Shown here: positions 33,133 through 42,576 of the stretch, in pieces | Numbering within the stretch: the stretch's first letter is position 1 | How the letters are laid out: each line of letters opens with the position of its first letter | Origin: Robinsoniella peoriensis | Lineage (GTDB): Bacteria; Bacillota; Clostridia; Lachnospirales; Lachnospiraceae | Length of the DNA stretch: 64,000 bases | Reading direction: 5' to 3' | NCBI RefSeq assembly: GCF_000797495.1 | Contig: NZ_JTGN01000005.1 | Location: forward strand, 367,107 to 431,106 | Notes under the pieces: model-generated | The model's input: only the letters and a program-made list of their open reading frames with translations | Told to the model about the DNA's origin: nothing | Databases searched by the model: none | Program-made: the position numbers and the translations under genes

Positions 33133-35727
33133 CCATTTGTGTATTTCAGCCTTGAGATGTATCAGTTTCATTGTTCCGGGCTGCATCATGATACGAACCC
33201 GATTTCCCTCTGTTTCAAGAATTTCCAAGCTTTCTTCCGAAGGTGAGATTCGTTCTGCCTCCCTGATTTTCCAGACAGACGATTTTAAATAGCAGATGTC
33301 CTTTTGGTTTGTATTATTTTTGAGCAGGATATGGATACCATCATGATTTTTTGACGGTGAAACAGATAATACCGTACTCTCTCCCTGAAACTCCAGAAGC
33401 CTTTGCTCTTCTTCCACGGCTTTTACCGCTGCTCCTATGGTCACTGGATGCTTCGCTCTGATACCATCGGAATGCATGCTCTGTTCCCGGAACTGTTCAT
33501 GAAGATTCAGTTCATAAGCGAAGGTCATCCTGCCGGACTGATTGGCACAGAAATTGGTACTCCAGTAATTATTCAGGGGCCAGGCTGCCAGCAGCGGATT
33601 CTCTTTTCTTTCAATGCTTCTGTTTTCTTTTGCAAACTGAAAGTTTCCCACCTGAACCATCGGCGCATCCGGACATGACAATGTAACACACATCCTATCA
33701 TCATACATGCTCACTCCTGTGTCCACAGTCAGGTAATCTCTGCAGGAGAAGCCAAGCTGCTCCTCATCCAAACGAACCATTTCACCAGCAGTGTCATAGC
33801 TGCATTGCCAGCCTTCTGACATCTTCAGCGGGATAACAAACATCAGTGACTCCGGCTCACTGACTGGTTCCTTATAGAAAGCAGCCTCCATTCTGATATC
33901 CGGACGGTATGTATAAAAGGTGATTTTCTGGCGAATTCCTCTTGTTCCCTCCATGACACCTTCTGTAACAATGGAAATCTGATATTCCTGACGCTCTGCA
34001 TGCCAGCTGCAGCTGTTTCTTTTCGTATGCTTTGCCTTCCACTCATGATTCCAATGTGATTTATCATGATCATTTACTTCATTGCGGGCTCCATACATGG
34101 TTTCCCTGACAGCTTCATTCCACTGGGTATCTACAGTTTCCCTGACTGCCTCAAAAAAATCGTATCCACTTTCGGAACTCAAAATTTCTCTGCCACTTTT
34201 CTGATCAACGATCTGCCGGATACCGCCGGTGGATTCATCCAGATAAACCCGGTAAAAAGGAGTGGTAAGCACATGATTCTCCAGATTATAATTTTCTTTC
34301 AACGCACTGCTTTCCTTTTGAATTTCCCTCAGAGCTTCAAAGGGCATGGTTTTTACGGTATAAGGCGGCAATGTCATTACACCGCAGTTTTCCACCGGCT
34401 CTGTCTTTTCCAGGTAAGGAACATAAAATTTGCTTCTGTGGGCACCAATATGTCTTTTTTCTTCCAGATAATCCTTGGGAAACTGTACCTGGAATGTCTG
34501 ACTGTACGCCGTTGGGTTCACTACCGCTACTCCTTCCAGCTTATCGCTTTGATACGGATTACGGCAATATTGTTCCATCTGACGGCTTAGCATATAGGAG
34601 GAAAGATCAGCGGCTTTATAGGCATTTTGAAGCTTATAGTTCAACTGGCAAAAGGTTTCCGGCGATTCCGGTTCTGAAACAGACTGGGAAGCTCCCCATG
34701 TATGCTCATCATAAATGACCATACTTTCCCTGCATTCCTCTTTCACACACTCATAATGGCGGTCCTTCTCAAGCGTGAAGCATTCCAGCATCTGAGCTGT
34801 CTGCAGCAAGTCTTTTCCCAGCCTGTTTACTCTGGTTTCTCTTGCAGTACTGGCACATCCAAAGTTCCAGTAATCGGTCCAGTCCCCTTTATGCACGGGA
34901 ACCGCTTCTTCCTGCAGCAGCCTGTCTCTCAGCATATCTGCCGTCACAAAGCGTATCTTCAGCTCTGGATTTTCTTTATTATAGCGGCAAATCAATTCCG
35001 GAAGCTCCCAATCCGGAGGGTTATTGTCGTATAGCGGCGGATTTGTGGCAGTCAGGAAAAGAAAATCTCTTTCATATCCCTGGTCCTCCATCCATTTCAC
35101 ATATTCGGTCAGGCCTTCATGCATGGTAGCGGTGGACGGCTCCCACGAGCGGATGAACTGACTGAACATGGAATAGTGCTCTCCTATAAAAGAGGGAAGT
35201 CTTCTGCCATCAGACATCTCCCATTGAAAGAAAGTCATTCTTGGAAAGGGAATTCCCCCAAAATGTGTATTGATACCAGTCAGGTAAAAATCAATGCCAC
35301 TGTCAATCAGCAGCTGCCCCAGCGTCCAGGGCTGTCCATTCACATCATGATTGACAGCCACTTTAATTTCCATTTCCAGCTCCTGTTCCAGCTCCCTGAG
35401 ATCTGAAAGCAGATACACCAACTCACCGGCATCCACTCCGGGTGTTGTATGCATGGGCAGCGCAGTCACACAGATTCTTCCTTCTTTTATATGACGCCTG
35501 AGCCTTACAATCTGCTCCTGTGCGGCCGTCTTCAGCCAACGCTTCAAAACACAACTGGCCTCAATGGTCCATCTGAACTGTGCCTCTTCTGGATAATTCC
35601 GCGTTTTCTCAATTAACTCCATGGCCTGATCCAGATAATCCGACTGAAGCTCCATTATCAGAGGCTGCGGATGGGTATAACCAATATCCAGGTGGCTGTG
35701 AGACATACACCATATTTCTTTAATCAT
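33124..35727 (-). CDS. GH38-like glycoside hydrolase (paralogue 3)
   Basis: An 867-residue protein without signal peptide. The zinc motif is CMSHSHLDIGYTHPQ at the N-terminus, and the nucleophile Asp is probably in VNHDVNGQPWTLGQ, where classical enzymes have D-x-F-G. DEHTWGASQSVSEPES in the middle domain replaces the usual FHDILPGT motif and identifies a divergent GH38-like subfamily. C-terminal beta-domains follow. AAAGGAGG lies 5 nt before the ATG. It is the first gene of the mannoside operon and has its own copy of the regulatory repeat. Its specificity is likely to differ from paralogues 1 and 2, and it need not be an alpha-mannosidase. Confidence 0.82.
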   Translation of the reverse strand: MIKEIWCMSHSHLDIGYTHPQPLIMELQSDYLDQAMELIEKTRNYPEEAQFRWTIEASCVLKRWLKTAAQEQIVRLRRHIKEGRICVTALPMHTTPGVDAGELVYLLSDLRELEQELEMEIKVAVNHDVNGQPWTLGQLLIDSGIDFYLTGINTHFGGIPFPRMTFFQWEMSDGRRLPSFIGEHYSMFSQFIRSWEPSTATMHEGLTEYVKWMEDQGYERDFLFLTATNPPLYDNNPPDWELPELICRYNKENPELKIRFVTADMLRDRLLQEEAVPVHKGDWTDYWNFGCASTARETRVNRLGKDLLQTAQMLECFTLEKDRHYECVKEECRESMVIYDEHTWGASQSVSEPESPETFCQLNYKLQNAYKAADLSSYMLSRQMEQYCRNPYQSDKLEGVAVVNPTAYSQTFQVQFPKDYLEEKRHIGAHRSKFYVPYLEKTEPVENCGVMTLPPYTVKTMPFEALREIQKESSALKENYNLENHVLTTPFYRVYLDESTGGIRQIVDQKSGREILSSESGYDFFEAVRETVDTQWNEAVRETMYGARNEVNDHDKSHWNHEWKAKHTKRNSCSWHAERQEYQISIVTEGVMEGTRGIRQKITFYTYRPDIRMEAAFYKEPVSEPESLMFVIPLKMSEGWQCSYDTAGEMVRLDEEQLGFSCRDYLTVDTGVSMYDDRMCVTLSCPDAPMVQVGNFQFAKENRSIERKENPLLAAWPLNNYWSTNFCANQSGRMTFAYELNLHEQFREQSMHSDGIRAKHPVTIGAAVKAVEEEQRLLEFQGESTVLSVSPSKNHDGIHILLKNNTNQKDICYLKSSVWKIREAERISPSEESLEILETEGNRVRIMMQPGTMKLIHLKAEIHKWKK

Positions 35728-35783
35728 AGTTCCTCCTTTTTACTGCACAACAGGCAATTGTTTGATTTAATTCCTTCCTGTAT

Positions 35784-35889
35784 TCACACTACACCTAAAT
35801 GATTCACCCGTATAGAACGTATACTTGTGAAAGCTGATAATACTTGATTATTCCAGGGGGAGGATTTTTGTGGCAAGTGTTTATTTTTT
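35784..35889 (-). promoter_or_regulatory. 106-bp regulatory repeat, copy 2 (before GH38 paralogue 3)
   Basis: Partner of 33027-33132 at matching distance and orientation, ending about 57 bp before the ATG at 35727. The repeat extends up to the sequence TTATTTTTT, which in copy 1 is the stop codon region of the GH38 gene (KK-stop). Confidence 0.6.
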
Positions 35890-35985
35890 ACAATCTGGTA
35901 ACGAAGTCTGGAGCAAACAGTTTACTAGTATCGGATTAGCCTTCAAAGACAACGGGATCTATGCTATCCCTTACGCAATAATATA

Positions 35986-36027
35986 TAAAAAAAGAAGAGG
36001 ATTCTGTAAACCAGAGTCCTCTTCTTT
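35986..36027 (-). terminator. Rho-independent terminator of the ABC exporter operon
   Basis: On the minus strand AAAGAAGAGGACTCTG pairs with CAGAATCCTCTTCTTT and is followed by a T run. It lies 42 bp after the stop codon of the exporter gene at 36069. The remaining sequence 35890-35985 holds no recognisable gene. Confidence 0.85.
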
Positions 36028-36068
36028 CACTATCAAAATCATTTACAATTAAAAGTTAAAACATGTTT

Positions 36069-37949
36069 CTATTCCAGCTCAAATGCACCTGTATACAACT
36101 GATAATACTTGCCTTTCTCTTCAATCAGTTTATCATGACTTCCGCGTTCAATAATCTTACCATGATCCAGAACCATAATAACATCTGAATTTCTGACGGT
36201 AGAAAGCCGATGGGCAATTACAAATACTGTTCTGCCTTTCATCAGTGCATCCATTCCCCTTTGAACAATGGATTCCGTTCGCGTATCGATGGAACTTGTC
36301 GCTTCATCCAGAATCATTACCGGAGGATCGGCTACCGCGGCACGGGCAATTGCCAGAAGCTGTCTCTGCCCCTGGGATAAGTTCCCGCCGTTTCCGGACA
36401 GCTGCGTATGATATCCATCCGGAAGCCTGGTGATAAAGTCATGGGCACCGGAAAGCTTTGCTGCTTCGATGCACTCTTTCTCTGTAGCATCCAATTTTCC
36501 ATATCTTATATTTTCCATAACTGTGCCTGTAAAAAGATTTGTATCCTGGAGTACAATGCCCAGTGATCGACGCAGGTCAGCCTTTTTAATTTTATTAATA
36601 TTAATACCATCGTAACGAATTTTACCGTCCGCTATATCGTAAAAACGATTAATTAAGTTGGTAATGGTCGTTTTTCCTGCTCCGGTTGCCCCTACAAAAG
36701 CTACTTTCTGCCCAGGCTCTGCATAAAGAGTAATATTCTGAAGCACGATTTTATTTTCTTCATAGCCAAAGTCCACATCGAACAGCCGTACATCTCCGGT
36801 TAATCTGGTGTAAGTTGTGGTACCATTTTCATGAGGATGTTTCCATGCCCAGGTGCCGGTACGTTCTGTACATTCCACCATCTCTCCGTTAACTTCTTTT
36901 GTATTGACCAAGGTTACATATCCTTCATCTACTTCCGGGATTTCATCAATCAGGGTAAATACCCTGTCAGCACCAGCCAGACCCATAATAACCGCATTCA
37001 GCTGGTTGGATACCTGACTGACATTTCCGGAAAATTGTCTGGTCATATTTAAAAATGGAACTACAATGCTGATGCTGATTGCCATGCCCGATATGCTAAC
37101 ATTTGGCACGTTACTAAGAAGCAGAATACCACCAACTAAAGCAACTATTACATAGAGTACATTTCCAATATTGTTAAGGATCGGCATCAGCGTGTTGGCA
37201 AATTTATTTGCCTGCTGGGCATCGTGAAACAATGCATCATTGTAACGGTCAAAATCTGATTTACTCTCTTCTTCGTGGCAAAATACCTTTACGACCTTCT
37301 GCCCATTCATCATTTCCTCCACAAACCCCTCTGCTTTTCCCAGAGCAATCTGTTGGCGGATAAAATATTTAGCTGAATTTCCTCCAATTTTCTTTGTGAC
37401 AAGCACCATAAATACCACACCGATAACGACTACAATTGTCAGCCATACGCTATAGTAAAGCATAATAGAAAATATCGTCAGCACCGTAACGGCAGATACT
37501 AAAAGCTGAGGGAAACTCTGGGATATCATCTGACGCAGAGTATCAATATCGTTGGTATAGTAGCTCATAATATCACCGTGGTTGTGGGTATCAAAATAGC
37601 GGACTGGAAGATCCTGCATACCGTTAAACATTTTCTGGCGCAGCTTTTTTAGTGTACCCTGCGTGATTACAGCCATCATCTGGTTGTAAATAACAGATGC
37701 ACACAGGGACAGTACATAAAAGGTTACCAACAGCAATACCAGTCCGATGATTTTGGCAGAAACCGAATCCCAGTCACCGCTCTGCCAGCTCTGTTCTATG
37801 GTTGCAATTACATTCTGCATAAAAATAGCCGGGATGGAACTGACAACCGCATTGAAAATAATGCAGATCAGTACCACAGGCATCATTACAGGATAAAAAC
37901 TAAACAGCGTCTTAATTACCCGCCCTAATACTCCTTTTTTACTCTTCAT
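36069..37949 (-). CDS. ABC exporter half-transporter (fused membrane and ATPase domains), subunit 2
   Basis: About 626 residues. Six membrane helices occupy residues 15-330. The ATPase domain has the Walker A FVGATGAGKTTITNLINRFY, Q-loop GIVLQDTNLFTG, signature LSQGQRQLLAIARA and Walker B PPVMILDEATSSID, with H-loop VIAHRLSTV. All catalytic residues look intact. An insertion between membrane and ATPase domains (YVTLVNTKEVNGEMVECTER, TGTWAWKHPHENG) is unusual for the family. The ATG at 37949 overlaps the end of the partner gene by 11 bp and has AGGTGG upstream; the GTG at 37958 is less likely. Together they form a heterodimeric exporter, probably for drugs or lipids, controlled by the MarR protein upstream. 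Confidence 0.93.
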   Translation of the reverse strand: MKSKKGVLGRVIKTLFSFYPVMMPVVLICIIFNAVVSSIPAIFMQNVIATIEQSWQSGDWDSVSAKIIGLVLLLVTFYVLSLCASVIYNQMMAVITQGTLKKLRQKMFNGMQDLPVRYFDTHNHGDIMSYYTNDIDTLRQMISQSFPQLLVSAVTVLTIFSIMLYYSVWLTIVVVIGVVFMVLVTKKIGGNSAKYFIRQQIALGKAEGFVEEMMNGQKVVKVFCHEEESKSDFDRYNDALFHDAQQANKFANTLMPILNNIGNVLYVIVALVGGILLLSNVPNVSISGMAISISIVVPFLNMTRQFSGNVSQVSNQLNAVIMGLAGADRVFTLIDEIPEVDEGYVTLVNTKEVNGEMVECTERTGTWAWKHPHENGTTTYTRLTGDVRLFDVDFGYEENKIVLQNITLYAEPGQKVAFVGATGAGKTTITNLINRFYDIADGKIRYDGININKIKKADLRRSLGIVLQDTNLFTGTVMENIRYGKLDATEKECIEAAKLSGAHDFITRLPDGYHTQLSGNGGNLSQGQRQLLAIARAAVADPPVMILDEATSSIDTRTESIVQRGMDALMKGRTVFVIAHRLSTVRNSDVIMVLDHGKIIERGSHDKLIEEKGKYYQLYTGAFELE

Positions 37950-39684
37950 CAGAACCACCTGCCTTATTTTGTGAATTGTATACTTCCTGGTAAATCGTAT
38001 TTCCTCTTAACAGCTCTTGATGGGTTCCCACTGCATTAATGGTACCTCCATCCATGACCACAATGCGGTCAGCATCCTGTACAGAAGAAGTTCTCTGTGC
38101 AATGATAATCTTAGTCGTATCGGGAATAAACTCCCGAAATGCTTTTCTGATCTGGGCATCCGTTTTCGTATCCACCGCACTTGTAGAATCATCCAGAATA
38201 ATAATTTTCGGTTTCTTCAAAAGAGCTCTGGCAATACAAAGCCTCTGTTTCTGACCGCCTGATACATTGGAACCGCCCTGTTCTATGTAAGTATCATATT
38301 GCTCCGGGAACTGCATAATAAATTCATCTGCCTGAGCCAGCTTACATGCTTCTATCATTTCTTCGTCTGTGGCTTCTTTATTTCCCCACCGCAGATTATC
38401 TTTAATGGTACCAGAAAACAGGATATTTTTTTGCAGTACAACTGATACCTGGTTCCTAAGGGTTTCTATATCATAATCTTTAACATCAATCCCACCTACT
38501 TTCACTACCCCTTCTGTAGTATCATAAAGTCTTGAAATCAGCTGGATTAATGAAGATTTTGATGAACCGGTTCCTCCGATAATACCTATCGTTTCTCCTG
38601 ATTTTATATGAAGATTAATGTCGGCAAGCGCCATTTTTTCTGCTTTCATTGAATATTTAAAATTAACCTGTTCAAAATCAACAGAGCCGTCTGCCACTGT
38701 AAAGACCGGATCTGCCGGATTCGCCAGCGAACTGTCTTCTCTTAATACTTCAACAATACGTTTCGAAGATTCACTTGCCATGGTGATCATAACAAATACC
38801 ATAGACAGCATCATCAGGCTGCTCAATATCTGAAAGCTGTATGCTAACAGAGAGGATAACTGCCCTACGTCCAAGTCCAGGCCTCTGGAAGTAATAATTG
38901 TATAAGAACCAAATGACATCACAAATATCATTACAGAATAAATACAAAACTGCATTAGCGGATTGTTAATGGCTAAAATCCTCTCCGCTCTTGTAAAGTC
39001 ATTGCAGACATCTCCCGCAGCTGTTCCAAATTTTTCTTTCTCGTAGTCTTCTCTCACATAAGATTTTACAACACGCATACCTTTGATATTTTCCTGCACA
39101 GAATTGTTAAGAGCATCGTATTTTTTAAATACCTGCTTAAATAATGGCATTACTTTTCGGATTACCAAAAAGAGTCCAAACCCCAAAATCGGGATTACAA
39201 TCAGGAAAACAAATGCCATTTTCCCACCCATAATAAAAGCCATGGCAAAGGCAAATAACAGCATTAACGGACAGCGGATAGCCGTTCTCACAATCATCAT
39301 GTAGGCATTCTGAACATTGGTAACATCAGTGGTAAGCCGGGTTACCAGGGATGATGTTGAAAATTTGTCGATATTCTCAAAGGAATAACTCTGTATTTTA
39401 TAATACATATCCTTTCTGATATTACGGGCAAAACCGCAGGATGCCGTTGCGCATGCAGTTCCCGCCAGTGCTCCAAAAGTCAGGGACAATCCTGCCATGA
39501 CTACCAGCAGCAATCCGTATTGAAACAGAACTATAAGATCACAGCCCGCTTTTATCTGATTGACCAGTTGCGCAATCAAAAATGGAATAATACACTCCAT
39601 AACAACTTCCAAAGAAACCAATATCGGTGCCTGTATGGAGGCTTTTTTAAATTCTCTGATACATTTCATAAGTTCTTTTATCAT
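37939..39684 (-). CDS. ABC exporter half-transporter (fused membrane and ATPase domains), subunit 1
   Basis: A 581-residue partner of the gene at 36069. Membrane domain at residues 15-310. ATPase motifs: GIIGGTGSSKSSLIQLISRLY (Walker A with GGTGSSKS), VSVVLQKNILFSGTI (Q-loop), NVSGGQKQRLCIARA (signature) and PKIIILDDSTSAVD (Walker B with Asp in place of the catalytic Glu), and IIIAQRTSSV, where the H-loop His is Gln. The replaced Glu and His mark this as the degenerate subunit, as in asymmetric heterodimeric exporters such as BmrCD and TM287/288. It is the first of the two exporter genes and follows the MarR gene in the same direction. Confidence 0.92.
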   Translation of the reverse strand: MIKELMKCIREFKKASIQAPILVSLEVVMECIIPFLIAQLVNQIKAGCDLIVLFQYGLLLVVMAGLSLTFGALAGTACATASCGFARNIRKDMYYKIQSYSFENIDKFSTSSLVTRLTTDVTNVQNAYMMIVRTAIRCPLMLLFAFAMAFIMGGKMAFVFLIVIPILGFGLFLVIRKVMPLFKQVFKKYDALNNSVQENIKGMRVVKSYVREDYEKEKFGTAAGDVCNDFTRAERILAINNPLMQFCIYSVMIFVMSFGSYTIITSRGLDLDVGQLSSLLAYSFQILSSLMMLSMVFVMITMASESSKRIVEVLREDSSLANPADPVFTVADGSVDFEQVNFKYSMKAEKMALADINLHIKSGETIGIIGGTGSSKSSLIQLISRLYDTTEGVVKVGGIDVKDYDIETLRNQVSVVLQKNILFSGTIKDNLRWGNKEATDEEMIEACKLAQADEFIMQFPEQYDTYIEQGGSNVSGGQKQRLCIARALLKKPKIIILDDSTSAVDTKTDAQIRKAFREFIPDTTKIIIAQRTSSVQDADRIVVMDGGTINAVGTHQELLRGNTIYQEVYNSQNKAGGSDEE

Positions 39685-39833
39685 TGCTTTTCCTATCTCC
39701 TTTTCTATTTTCCATCATCTTTACCAACAAAATAACGGGCAGGTTAATCAACCGGATTTATGTGATTAACACTACTCGTTTCGCCTTTTTAGCTTCTCTA
39801 TTTATTTGTGCCCGCAACTAGTTGGGTAAATGA

Positions 39834-40262
39834 TTACCTTCCAAAAAAATATTCTGTTCCCTTGTTCCCTGCCTGCTTTAATAATGTGAGAAATTCTGCT
39901 GCCTGCTCTTCTGACATATCCTCTGTAATCATAGTTTCCCAATCTGACATTACTTTGTTTATTGTGTCAAATGCCTTATAAGCTTTTTCAGTGGGATATA
40001 ACCTGCTGGTGCGCTTATCATTTACAAAAGTTTCTCTGGTGAGATACTCTTCTTTTTCTAAATAATCCAAAGCTCTGGTAATATTACTTGGATGGACATA
40101 AATTAACGTCTTCAGCTTATCCTGGGTAATGCCGGGATTTATACAAATGTGGATAATGAAGACATGATGGCTGCTGTTGATATTCAGCTCTTTAAATTGT
40201 TGATCAGCGTATACATTACTTAATCTTCCTAAAATAGACAGCCACTTAAATACTTGACCCAT
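39834..40262 (-). CDS. MarR-family transcriptional regulator
   Basis: A 142-residue winged-helix protein. It has VFIIHICINPGITQDKLKTLI, VHPSNITRALDYLEKEEYLTRE (recognition helix) and the wing NDKRTSRLYPTEKAY, and ends in a dimerisation helix. It lies upstream of and parallel to the exporter genes, with 149 bp in between. Sequences CCGCAACTAGTTG (about 39811) and TGCGTGCGCAAC (about 40307-40318) contain a shared GCAACT/GTTG element and could be its operators. It probably represses the exporter and itself until a toxic ligand binds (family knowledge plus position). Confidence 0.88.
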   Translation of the reverse strand: MGQVFKWLSILGRLSNVYADQQFKELNINSSHHVFIIHICINPGITQDKLKTLIYVHPSNITRALDYLEKEEYLTRETFVNDKRTSRLYPTEKAYKAFDTINKVMSDWETMITEDMSEEQAAEFLTLLKQAGNKGTEYFFGR

Positions 40263-40414
40263 GACAGCACCCTGCTTTCTTTTTTAGTCATTATAGCACT
40301 ATATTATTGCGTGCGCAACTTCTTTTTTATTTTTTATTCTTTTTTGATTTTAATTGTGACACACAGATGTCACAATATACATGGTATGATTATATCAAAA
40401 AGGAGGTATTTATT

Positions 40415-41047
40415 ATGAATTACGAATGGAAAAAAGAAGAAAAAGAAATATATCTGCCGAAAGCAAAGGCTGTGCTGGTCTCCGTACCCAAACAAAGATT
40501 TATATCCCTGAAAGGAAAAGGAGACCCAAACAGCTGCGAATTCAGTGAAAAAATCAGTGTACTATTCCCTGCTGCATACAGCATAAAATCCCAATATAAA
40601 AAATATTGCAAATCCACAGCCCAGGATGTTTTATATGATAATTATTCCGTTAACCCTCTGGAAGCTGTATGGGACATGACTGAAGACGGAAAACAGTCTG
40701 ACAAATTAATAAAAAGTGAACTTATTTATGAAATGATGATCGCTATTCCTGATTTTGTGCCGGACGAAGTAATTGCAGAAGGGATTGCAAATGTTAAGAA
40801 GAAAAAACCGAATCCTCTCCTGAATGAATTATCTGTGATTACCATGGAAGAACGTTTATCCGTTCAAATACTCCATAGCGGATCCTATGATGATGAACCA
40901 GCCAGCTTTAAACTGATGGATCAATTCTGTCAGGATTATAACCTCAGAAGAACCGATGATACGCATATAGAAATATATATCGTTGTTAAAACCGTCATTC
41001 AGGCTAATTTAAAAACCGTTCTGCGCTACGATGTATGCCCAAAATAA
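40415..41047 (+). CDS. GyrI-like small-molecule-binding domain protein
   Basis: A 210-residue protein. The start at 40415 is set by AAAGGAGG 8 nt upstream; the frame is open to 40307, but that part is AT-rich upstream sequence. The protein matches the GyrI-like (SOUL/AraC-effector-binding) fold: FISLKGKGDPNSCEF near the start, VWDMTEDGKQSD, YEMMIAIPDFV, and a closing THIEIYIVVKT. Such proteins bind hydrophobic ligands or hydrolyse cyclopropanes, and can be free-standing. It diverges from the MarR-exporter operon, which suggests a shared stress or drug response. Confidence 0.83.
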   Translation: MNYEWKKEEKEIYLPKAKAVLVSVPKQRFISLKGKGDPNSCEFSEKISVLFPAAYSIKSQYKKYCKSTAQDVLYDNYSVNPLEAVWDMTEDGKQSDKLIKSELIYEMMIAIPDFVPDEVIAEGIANVKKKKPNPLLNELSVITMEERLSVQILHSGSYDDEPASFKLMDQFCQDYNLRRTDDTHIEIYIVVKTVIQANLKTVLRYDVCPK

Positions 41048-41110
41048 ATATGTTCCTCTTGTTACATTTATGTTAGAATAATGACATGGGGTATACCAGG
41101 AGGGATTGCT

Positions 41111-42031
41111 ATGCAGAGTAATCGGTTGTTTGAAATTATTTATATACTGCTGAATAAAAAAAAAGTTACTGCTACGGAGTTGGCTGAGTATTTTGAAGTG
41201 TCAAGACGTACCATTTGCAGGGATATTGAGATGCTCTCTTTCGCCGGCATTCCTATTTATGCCAATAAGGGAAGATACGGCGGAATCAGCCTGCTGGACA
41301 ATTTCGTTTTAGATAAATCACTGATCACTGATTCGGAACAGCAGGAAATTCTAGCATCCTTAAAGATATTGGAAGAATTGAAATATCCAAATGCCAAAGA
41401 ATCTCTTGGCAGACTGGCAAATCTATTTCAAAAGACCAACGATGATTGGATTTCTGTCGATTTTTCGCATTGGGGAAGTCATACAGATGAAATCGATACT
41501 TTTTCCATAATCAAAAGCTGTATTTTACAGCAGATAATCATTGAATTTGATTATTTTAATTCTTTCGGACAAAGCAGTTGCAACCGGATAGAGCCGTACA
41601 AGCTATGGTTTAAAGAAAAATCATGGTATATAAAAGGATATAGCCTCAAACACGAGGAATTTCGAATTTACAAAATGACACGGATTAAAAATTTAAAAGC
41701 CGCATCCCAATCCTTTGCCAAAAGGGAACTGCCTTCCGAATCTGCCGGCATAGAAATGAGATCCCCCTTTGAACTTGTGAACTTAAAACTTCAATTTTCC
41801 AGTGAAATCGCTTACCGGGTTTATGATGAATTTGATTTGGAACAGATAAAAGAAGATGAAAAAGGAAATTTAATCGTAACTGCGGAATATCCCTTAAATG
41901 ACTGGGTATACGGTTATATCCTATCGTTCGGAAAAGAAGTGGTGGTTCTGGAACCGGACCATGTAAAAAAGCATATCTTGGAGATAGTAAATGAAATTAC
42001 CGGAAATTACATAGCACTATTTGCAAAATGA
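41111..42031 (+). CDS. WYL-domain transcriptional regulator (YafY type)
   Basis: A 306-residue protein. AGGAGG lies 7 nt before the ATG at 41111. Residues 1-60 are a DeoR-like winged HTH (RLFEIIYILLNKKKVTATEL, EVSRRTICRDIEMLSFAG). The middle holds the WYL region, seen as KLWFKEKSWYIKGYSLKHEEFRIYKMTRI, and a WCX C-terminal extension. It lies 63 bp after the GyrI-like gene and is probably read through from it. WYL domains bind nucleotides or nucleic acids, but the ligand is unknown. Confidence 0.88.
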   Translation: MQSNRLFEIIYILLNKKKVTATELAEYFEVSRRTICRDIEMLSFAGIPIYANKGRYGGISLLDNFVLDKSLITDSEQQEILASLKILEELKYPNAKESLGRLANLFQKTNDDWISVDFSHWGSHTDEIDTFSIIKSCILQQIIIEFDYFNSFGQSSCNRIEPYKLWFKEKSWYIKGYSLKHEEFRIYKMTRIKNLKAASQSFAKRELPSESAGIEMRSPFELVNLKLQFSSEIAYRVYDEFDLEQIKEDEKGNLIVTAEYPLNDWVYGYILSFGKEVVVLEPDHVKKHILEIVNEITGNYIALFAK

Positions 42032-42104
42032 AAATGTTATATGAAAGGTGACATCTAATGGCACCTTTCTTGCGATACCATATCACTAAAGGAGCGAAAG
42101 TCTA

Positions 42105-42512
42105 ATGAAAATGACATTAAAAATTGAGGAGCAGATGTTTGCGCCTTGCGGGATGAATTGCATGGTCTGTTATAAACATTGTTTCACAAAAAAACCATGC
42201 CCTGGATGTATGGGTATGAATACAGGAAAGCCGAAACATTGTCGTAGTTGTAAAATAAAAGATTGTGTCCAGAAAAAGAGTCTGACTTACTGTTATGAGT
42301 GTACCGATTTCCCATGTAAGTTAATAAATAATCTTGAAAAAAGCTACAATCAACGATACGGAGAAAGCCTTGTAGCAAATAGTTTAATTGTTAAGGATAA
42401 TGGTATTCCATACCTGCTGGAAACACACAGCAAAATCTATTGTTGCCCAAAATGCGGGGGTGTGATTTCTCTGCACGATAAAGTATGCAGTGATTGTCGG
42501 AATCCTGCGTAA
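42105..42512 (+). CDS. DUF3795 cysteine-rich protein
   Basis: A 135-residue protein with 18 or so cysteines in CxxC-like groups: APCGMNCMVCYKHC, KKPCPGCMGMN, HCRSCKIKDCVQKK, YCYECTDFPC. This is the DUF3795 pattern, thought to bind zinc or an Fe-S cluster. A C-terminal zinc ribbon (CCPKCGGVISLHDKVCSDC) is added. AAAGGAG precedes the ATG. It follows the WYL gene by 73 bp in the same direction and converges on the MerR gene. Function unknown. Confidence 0.82.
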   Translation: MKMTLKIEEQMFAPCGMNCMVCYKHCFTKKPCPGCMGMNTGKPKHCRSCKIKDCVQKKSLTYCYECTDFPCKLINNLEKSYNQRYGESLVANSLIVKDNGIPYLLETHSKIYCCPKCGGVISLHDKVCSDCRNPA

Positions 42513-42576
42513 CTAAACGTAGCCGCTTGCACACCTTTCCTTTAGAAATTTCAATTATGTTGTTTTATCCCCCTGT

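Noticed and set aside
40307-40414. 36-codon extension of the GyrI-like protein
   Set aside because: AAAGGAGG sits at the right distance for the ATG at 40415, and the upstream part overlaps the divergent promoter region.
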